This document shows, in pieces, positions 60,101-64,000 of a stretch of 64,000 bases of DNA. The DNA lies in assembly GCA_963277665.1 (NCBI GenBank), contig OY728128.1:1870552988-1870616987 (forward strand), given 5' to 3'. The first letter of the stretch is position 1; each line of letters begins with the position of its first letter. Under the pieces are notes generated by a model. It saw only the letters and a list, made by a program, of their open reading frames with translations, had not been told where the DNA came from and did not search any database. The position numbers were made by a program, and so were the translations under genes. This DNA comes from Viscum album (Eukaryota; Streptophyta; Magnoliopsida; Santalales; Viscaceae).

Positions 60101-63100
60101 ACTATTGTATTATATTGTATGAATTAACAATTGAAGTTATTTTTTAAACGTTTAATTGGTAATATATATGTATATTATTTAATATAATCATTCAATCATT
60201 GATGGATAATTCACAGAATTTGAGAATTTCTAAAAAATTAATAATTACCGTCGTCATAATATCTATATTATAATATTATGACTATATAAAACTTTCATAT
60301 GTATATAAATATATCAACTATCATTTTTGAGGTGATGAAAAAATAATCAAGGATCATGTTTGGAAATATATATTTCACAATGGGAATGGCTGAAATGGAA
60401 CAATTTACACCAGAAGATTGATTCCAACTTTGAATGGTAATTAAATTATTAATAAGTAAATATAATAAAATGTCTTCACCTGAAAAAAATTTATATATGT
60501 TTCAAATGTTATAAATAATATTCTTAAATTTTTTATATAGGATGTTTGATCACGTATAACTACAACAGAACAACATAAAATCAATCAATGTTATAGTAGT
60601 TGGATTAATATGTGGTCGATGACATTACCTATGTATAATATAAAATAGTGATTATTAATTAGAGTATATAATCAATGATAGGGATACTAAAAAATATATA
60701 TCATAGAAATCAAAAATAATAATAATAAAAATTAATAGAAAATTATAATACATGTGTGTGATATTATGTAACCAAAGAAAACCATAACAGTGTAAATATA
60801 CACACATGTTATGTAGTTATATTTTTAAACATCCAAATTGATAGTATACGAAAACCACCATTTATAAAAATACTTAATAATAAAATATATAATAAGATCC
60901 ACTACAAAACTCTAGCCTCAGTTCAACCCATCTTAATCCTTGTCCACATGTTCTTGTCTAAACAACTATATAACCTATGCTCAGATAATCATACAAGAAA
61001 TTACATCTACATAAGCACTAGGGTTCCCATGTAGGATATGAGAAATAAATATTAGTGGAAAAAAAATGCATCACTAATATACCCCATTATAAAATTACAT
61101 ATGTATATGGAAAATAAATATTAGTAACACACTACCCACATACATTCATTTTTAATATATATGCATTCACAGACACACAGTGACAAACATACCCACCTTC
61201 ATTAACCAGTGCATGTTTTGTATCCATTATAGTCACATTTCATTGAAATCATAGAATGGGGAAGACAATAAATAACCTATCCTATGTATATTGGTAATCT
61301 TATATTACTCTCATAGTGAATGTAGAATAGAAAATCGGGGAACCCTCTCTCAGTGGTCCCTGGGTATATATCAATAAGTGAGCCTCTCTCAAGGGTCCTG
61401 GACACATATCATCAACTAATCCTCTAATAGTGTTCCCAAATTATATATAATTTAGAGAACCTATCATAGTGTTCTCAAGCCAAAAATTATCTCATAATAC
61501 TCCCTTAGTTGTCCCCATGAACACATAATATAGCGACTCTCTCTTTCACACATAATAGTCTCTTGGGATATATCTTTCAAACATAGAGTAATCCCTATAA
61601 CTAAGTCTCAAACCCAAAATCAATCAATCTAGGTAGGCCTCATAAAATTTTCACATATAGATACATTATCACTGAAGGTGGGGTCTCATATTGTGTCTTA
61701 TACCCACAAAATAATAGTTTTTAGGAGGTTTAATATTTTTATTTATTCCAGCACCCTATCACTCAAGGTAAATTCCAAAACTATATCATGTCTAGTAGGA
61801 AACTACATATATAGTATACATTCATAATACTAATGATTACTTAGTTAAATCCACATCTTTAAGCTAGATTCTCTATCTATTATCATTCCACATGACTAAA
61901 TTAAAATTTAATGTTATCTGCACAAGGACTTTTTTAAAAATTCAAATTATAACTCAATGGAAATTATCCTCTTTGGAAAATATTTTTCAAAAGGACATAA
62001 AAAAAATTAAATAAAAATAAGCATAGTTGGATTCCCATATCCCTAAAATAAATTTATTAGGTTTCTAAGACACAATATGGCATCTAATACCCAATAACTA
62101 CATGAATTCAACACTGAACCATGATCCTCAAAATGTAGGTCAAACCTGAATCTAGCCTCAATCATATTATCTACCATCCCTTTTAATTAACATACCACTA
62201 TGACTCTCCCAGTACCCATGGAACATCAAAATTTGATACCATAAAGGCCTTTTTGAAACTAATATTCTAGACAAAAATGCAAATATCCAATTATCAGTTC
62301 TTGAGTTTGAAAAATGTCAATGAGGAGTACCTCTAAACTATACTACACTAATCGTTGGATGATATAGCATGTTTAACACATATATAAGGACCACTACCCA
62401 TACTTAATAGGGATATTACTAAACATATAAGATAAGGATGACCATAAAATCATTCCCACATATTTTTAATATCACCATTCACTCCATTAAAGATGGAGGA
62501 AAATTTGTCCAGGTTACTACATCTCAATATGAACCAAAAAATAAAAATTATCCATAAATCATACAATTACTATCCTCCACCTTGGTAATGGGGTCACTAA
62601 GAATTTAAAAGTTACTTATTATGTGATGAATCACTGACTCCAACACTCGAATACATTATACCTCATATTTAATTAAACTAGGCTCTCTAGGTCAAATTCT
62701 AATTTTCATTAACCTAAACTCCCATTCAAACATGCACTATCCTCATTTATATTCATGTAGTTATGTATCATAGGGTTTATGGACTTAATTATTGATATTA
62801 TTTTTCTCAAGGAAATCTAACACATGTTTTCTCCAATCCCTCATAAAAACTCATCCATGAAATAAGTCTTAATACTATTCATGAATTCTCAAAAAAATTA
62901 TTGTAATTGATAATAAATATAGAAATTTCCTTAAATGGTCATTATTCCCAAAAACATTCCAATTAGAGTCACGATAAAAAAAATATCATCAAATTATTAT
63001 AGAATACTCATGGTGTACCTCATATAACCTTATAAGTGAAATATCCATTAAACAATATCAAATATATTATAACTTTGAAAACAAATTTTCAATAATTCAA

Positions 63101-64000
63101 ATAAAATACAATAGGTAGAATACATATAATGAAATAATAAGAACCCATTTTTATTCATCATTTATCGATTACCTCTACCCACTTCTCTTATAAAATTCAT
63201 TTTTTATAATAATTCATCTATATTGTGGTCAAATCATCACCCAATCATTAATTTAAAACCATAACAAATCATTCCCTATAATGAACTATGTACCCAAAAT
63301 ATTATCAATAGATACTCGATGGCATCACCACTCCACACTATACCATAGAACACGCCATGTATCATGTACCATTATATTAGGTACTTATTTATGGGTCAAA
63401 AATGACATCATCACATAGTCCAACCCATGTTATTAGAACACTATCCTCAGGTACTTGGTTATGTTCACAACACCTTTCTACAATAGAACTCCACTCAAAA
63501 TGAATTTTGATATCTCAATATGTTACCTAAACCTTTAAACACCTCAAAAAGTTACATTTATGAATAATTTAACTCTAAAAATTCAAATCTAAAATCAAAA
63601 TTTTAAATCATACCTTTTTAATTACTCAAATTTCTGACTTCATAATAATTTCCCAATACGCAAGGATAAATGTTATTAAAAACAACAAAACCTAAAAATT
63701 TTCATCCAAATCAATCATCTAAAAAATCTATATTCATGAAATCCATAAATATAAATATAATACTTCCCCACATTCTCATTCCTAAAATGAATATTATGTA
63801 TCTCAACTATCTATTTATTATAATAAAATATAATATATTTCAACTAGATATAGACAATTGAATCCATAAAAATAGATAAAAAAATATAGAAAAAACATTT
63901 TATTCATTTTCAAACAACTCAATCAAATTAATGTAGAATGTTAGTGATTAATACACCACACAACCATTTTATTTCACACCCAAACAATCATTATAGTGCA
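60101..64000. other. AT-rich end of the window, unresolved
   Basis: No reading frame resembling a known family on either strand. Short internal repeats suggest decayed LTR sequence: a 38-40-base array at 61343-61575 and a pair of GGTACTT-containing units at 63365-63470. Confidence 0.5.
61343..61575. repeat. Degenerate 38-40-bp minisatellite, 5-6 units
   Basis: Units begin CCCTCTCTCAGTGGTCCC (61343), CCTCTCTCAAGGGTCC (61383), CCTCTAATAGTGTTCCC (61421), CCTATCATAGTGTTCTC (61460), then CTCCCTTAGTTGTCCCC (about 61500) and CTCTCTCTTTCAC (about 61537). Copies are about 60-70% alike. Confidence 0.6.

Noticed and set aside
61343..61575. CRISPR-like array
   Set aside because: Units are degenerate and directly tandem, without identical repeats and unique spacers, and the DNA is plant nuclear.

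Overview
The window is nuclear DNA of a plant with a large, repeat-filled genome. I see no convincing host gene, no functional tRNA or rRNA gene and nothing prokaryotic. Almost everything I can explain is LTR retrotransposon sequence: Sirevirus-like and other Ty1/copia elements, Athila-type and chromovirus-type Ty3/gypsy elements, and one LINE-like remnant. They are nested in each other and in very different states of decay. The species cannot be named from the sequence; an angiosperm is likely because of the Sirevirus and Athila lineages.

Layout. (1) 1-10503: a fairly young, non-autonomous Sirevirus-like element on the + strand, cut by the window start. It has two LTRs (the visible parts differ by a few percent), an initiator-Met-tRNA primer site, a gag-like reading frame with coiled coil and three CCHC knuckles but no pol, and several polypurine tracts. 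A GC-rich 3.6-kb solo LTR (4934-8528, 5-bp target duplication GTTTG) sits inside its 3' LTR. (2) 10504-18180: AT-rich sequence holding a pair of decayed direct repeats about 6.39 kb apart, with a LINE-like ORF1 remnant (minus strand) between them. (3) 18181-25235 plus 39619 to about 40990: an ancient copia-like element in minus orientation. Its right LTR was split by the next element. (4) 25236-39613: a complete but dead 14.4-kb Athila-type element (minus strand), with 5-bp target duplications (TAAAC), recognisable gag, protease, RT, RNase H and integrase, and an Athila ORF-1-like gene in the envelope position. Between integrase and that gene lies a non-coding block with a short palindromic motif and tRNA-like modules repeated many times. 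(5) about 40996-49284: a very old chromovirus-type element (minus), with LTRs and fragments of RT and integrase. (6) about 50178-60100: a very old copia element (minus), with LTRs and traces of gag, integrase, RT and RNase H. (7) 60100-64000: AT-rich and unresolved apart from minisatellite-like repeats.

How it fits together. The order of insertion can be read from the nesting: the decayed copia, chromovirus and repeat-pair sequences are the oldest layer, the Athila element landed in one of their LTRs, the Sirevirus-like element is younger, and the solo LTR landed inside the latter. Base composition follows age: the young insertions are GC-rich and the old ones strongly AT-rich, as expected if methylated cytosines have been lost by deamination. 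The most unusual material is the compound array of palindromes and tRNA-like modules in the Athila element, the TTCGCGAA-rich 113-bp tandem repeats in the promoter region of the Sirevirus-like LTR, and the pol-less, knuckle-rich gag element itself. All boundaries, identities and lineage calls were made by eye, without alignment or database searches.
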